Source: Bacillota bacterium (GTDB lineage Bacteria > Bacillota_C > Negativicutes > CTSoil-072). Taken from it: a stretch of 6,805 nucleotides of DNA. Shown here piece after piece: positions 5,354 through 6,805 of the stretch. The stretch covers positions 1-6,805 of the forward strand of contig JAGFXW010000206.1 of NCBI GenBank assembly GCA_017861495.1, given 5' to 3'. A model generated the notes under the pieces. That model was not told the DNA's origin and did not search any database. It saw only the letters and a list, made by a program, of their open reading frames with translations. The stretch's first letter is position 1. Every line of letters begins with the position of its first letter. Made by a program: the position numbers and the translations under genes.

Positions 5354-6769
5354 ATGGAGACAATAGACGCGGTAGCTCAGCGTAAAGGATATACGGTTGG
5401 TGAGCTGACCATCGGGCAATGTATCGACCTGGCTAAAGAGCTGGATGTCAAGGTAAGTGAGGTAGTAATCGCTGAAGCCATGCAAGTGAACCGGATAAGC
5501 CGTGAAGAAGTGCTGTCATCGGTTTTGGCAGCGTTTAATCATAATTTGCATGCCGTAGAGGTGGGTTGTACTTCCGGCAGCAGTTTCATCATGGGGAAAG
5601 TTGGCCAGGAGCTTAATCAGCCGGAAATTGTTTTGAACCAGGACCCGTTCATTAATAAGGTCCTGCACTACACATTGGCTGCGCAAGTCGGCAACCATTC
5701 GGTAGGTCTTCAGCCCTGCGCGGGAACCGGCGACTCCTGCCCTTACACCGGCATTGTGAAAGCGTTGCTGGAAACGTTGGAAAATAAGGAGCAAGTGGCG
5801 GCTTTGGCGGCCCTTATCTTAAAAGTAGGAACGATCTTCCGTGTGGGTAAAGTAACGACCGGCTGTAACCTGGAAGGCTTCGGCGCCGGGTCGGCCGCAT
5901 TGGCCGCCGCGTTTACGGAGAAAATGGGCGGAACGCCCGAACAGATGGAAAAAGCCATGGTATTGGCGTTATCGCCGACCATTGCCGTTCCTTGTACTCC
6001 GCGGGTTATGGTGGCCGGACTGTGTGCCGCTCATATTGGCGGTGCAGTTGTCAATGCCCATTTGACGGCAAACTTGGCAGTGAATACAACTCTGCCGGTC
6101 ACGGTACCGATTGATGTGATGATTGCCATGGCTACGGCCGTGCATCCGATCTCGGCGAAATATGTGGTGCCGGTAGTGATTCAATATATGGAACCTTTCT
6201 TCAAAACCAATGATGCCGTGGATCATTATGTGACTGATGAAGTGAAAGCAAAAGAGCATGCCCGGATAGAAGAAACCATTGCCCATGCTTCCGCGGAAGC
6301 CAAATCGTTGTCGGCACGGGCCAATTCGATCGTCCGTCCGTTTGGCGATGCGGTAGTTGGCGGCAGCAGCCAGGCTGTCGGGTCACCGACAAATACCGCC
6401 CGGATCGCCCATTCCCTGGCCAAAGGCGAGATTACGGGCGTAAAGATTGAGCTGTATCCGGAATTGTTCGCCCGGCGGGGCATCAACGTGCCCGGCATTT
6501 TAATGGGAGCGGTTTACGGCGCTGCTACCGATGATGCCAAGATGTACAGAGAAGTGATGGGCAAGGTGTTAGAAGCAAAACTGCAGGTCGAAATTATTGA
6601 GGTTGACGAACCGCAGCTGCAGCGCGTTACGGTATATGCAACGGAACAGAACGCAGTAGTGGAAGCGTTGAACCGCGGCGGCGGCCGTTTGGTCATCCGC
6701 AATGCCAGTCCTTCGTTGGAAGAAGCCAAACAGAATGCCCGGGCGCTGCATATCGATGTGATTGACTAA
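5354..6769 (+). CDS. hmd: 2-(Hydroxymethyl)glutarate dehydratase, iron-sulfur, alpha-beta fusion
   Basis: A 471-residue protein resembling the alpha and beta chains of bacterial iron-sulfur L-serine dehydratases joined in one chain. In E. barkeri an enzyme of this kind dehydrates 2-(hydroxymethyl)glutarate to 2-methyleneglutarate. Residues 1 to about 320 are alpha-like: QPCAGTGDSCPYTG (121-133), TTGCNLEGFGAGSAALAAA (168-186) and VPCTPRVMVAGLCAAHIGGA (212-231). Residues from about 325 are beta-like: RPFGDAVVGGSSQAVGSPTNTARIAH (328-353), then an ACT-like tail. Candidate cluster ligands are Cys171 and Cys214 plus Cys122 or Cys129; one cluster iron normally stays free for substrate, and oxygen sensitivity is expected. 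ATG 5354 is chosen because AGGAGGG (5340-5346) lies 7 bp upstream; an in-frame ATG at 5306 lacks such a site. The gene follows hgd, whose product is its substrate. Specificity is inferred from context and similarity. Confidence 0.88.
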   Translation: METIDAVAQRKGYTVGELTIGQCIDLAKELDVKVSEVVIAEAMQVNRISREEVLSSVLAAFNHNLHAVEVGCTSGSSFIMGKVGQELNQPEIVLNQDPFINKVLHYTLAAQVGNHSVGLQPCAGTGDSCPYTGIVKALLETLENKEQVAALAALILKVGTIFRVGKVTTGCNLEGFGAGSAALAAAFTEKMGGTPEQMEKAMVLALSPTIAVPCTPRVMVAGLCAAHIGGAVVNAHLTANLAVNTTLPVTVPIDVMIAMATAVHPISAKYVVPVVIQYMEPFFKTNDAVDHYVTDEVKAKEHARIEETIAHASAEAKSLSARANSIVRPFGDAVVGGSSQAVGSPTNTARIAHSLAKGEITGVKIELYPELFARRGINVPGILMGAVYGAATDDAKMYREVMGKVLEAKLQVEIIEVDEPQLQRVTVYATEQNAVVEALNRGGGRLVIRNASPSLEEAKQNARALHIDVID

Positions 6770-6781
6770 GGGGGAACGAAT

Positions 6782-6805
6782 GTGAACGAAATAGAGCGCT
6801 ATTTA
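6782..6805 (+). CDS. Start of next gene (truncated by window end)
   Basis: A GTG start at 6782 opens a frame reading MNEIERYL to the end of the window. AAGGGGG (6768-6774), which overlaps the hmd stop codon, lies 7 bp upstream. The ATG at 6780 is followed directly by TGA and cannot be used. The 12-bp gap to hmd implies co-transcription. Eight residues are too few to identify the product; a methyleneglutarate mutase or another pathway enzyme would fit the context. Confidence 0.6.

Overview
The window reads as part of an anaerobic nicotinate (niacin) fermentation locus of the type known from Eubacterium barkeri. All genes lie on the + strand. The host is most likely a Bacillota (Firmicutes) anaerobe: strong purine-rich ribosome binding sites precede every gene, GC content is moderate, and the proteins resemble the E. 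barkeri pathway enzymes. A Sporomusa-type or clostridial host is possible, but the genus cannot be fixed from this sequence.

Layout. Positions 1-501 hold the 3' end of a sigma-54-dependent (NtrC-type) activator, closed by a terminator-like hairpin at 514-546. The gap 502-833 then carries a 31-bp near-palindrome (619-649), which looks like an activator site, and a well-spaced -24/-12 sigma-54 promoter (696-711). Both point at an MFS transporter (834-2207) that resembles the niacin importer NiaP. A 235-bp gap (2208-2442) is packed with inverted repeats and an exact 18-bp tandem repeat. Four catabolic genes follow: enamidase (ena, 2443-3615), an AA_synth/DUF1185-family protein of unknown role (3719-4300), 2-(hydroxymethyl)glutarate dehydrogenase (hgd, 4310-5200), and an alpha-beta fused iron-sulfur 2-(hydroxymethyl)glutarate dehydratase (hmd, 5354-6769). 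The first 8 codons of a further gene start at 6782 and run off the end.

How it fits together. The transporter would import nicotinate. After hydroxylation and reduction by enzymes not in this window, enamidase opens 1,4,5,6-tetrahydro-6-oxonicotinate to 2-formylglutarate and ammonia. Hgd reduces 2-formylglutarate to 2-(hydroxymethyl)glutarate, and Hmd dehydrates that to 2-methyleneglutarate. Methyleneglutarate mutase and later enzymes are expected downstream but are not seen here. The least explained parts are the AA_synth protein between two consecutive pathway enzymes, the sigma-54 control region, and the structured repeat block between the importer and ena.
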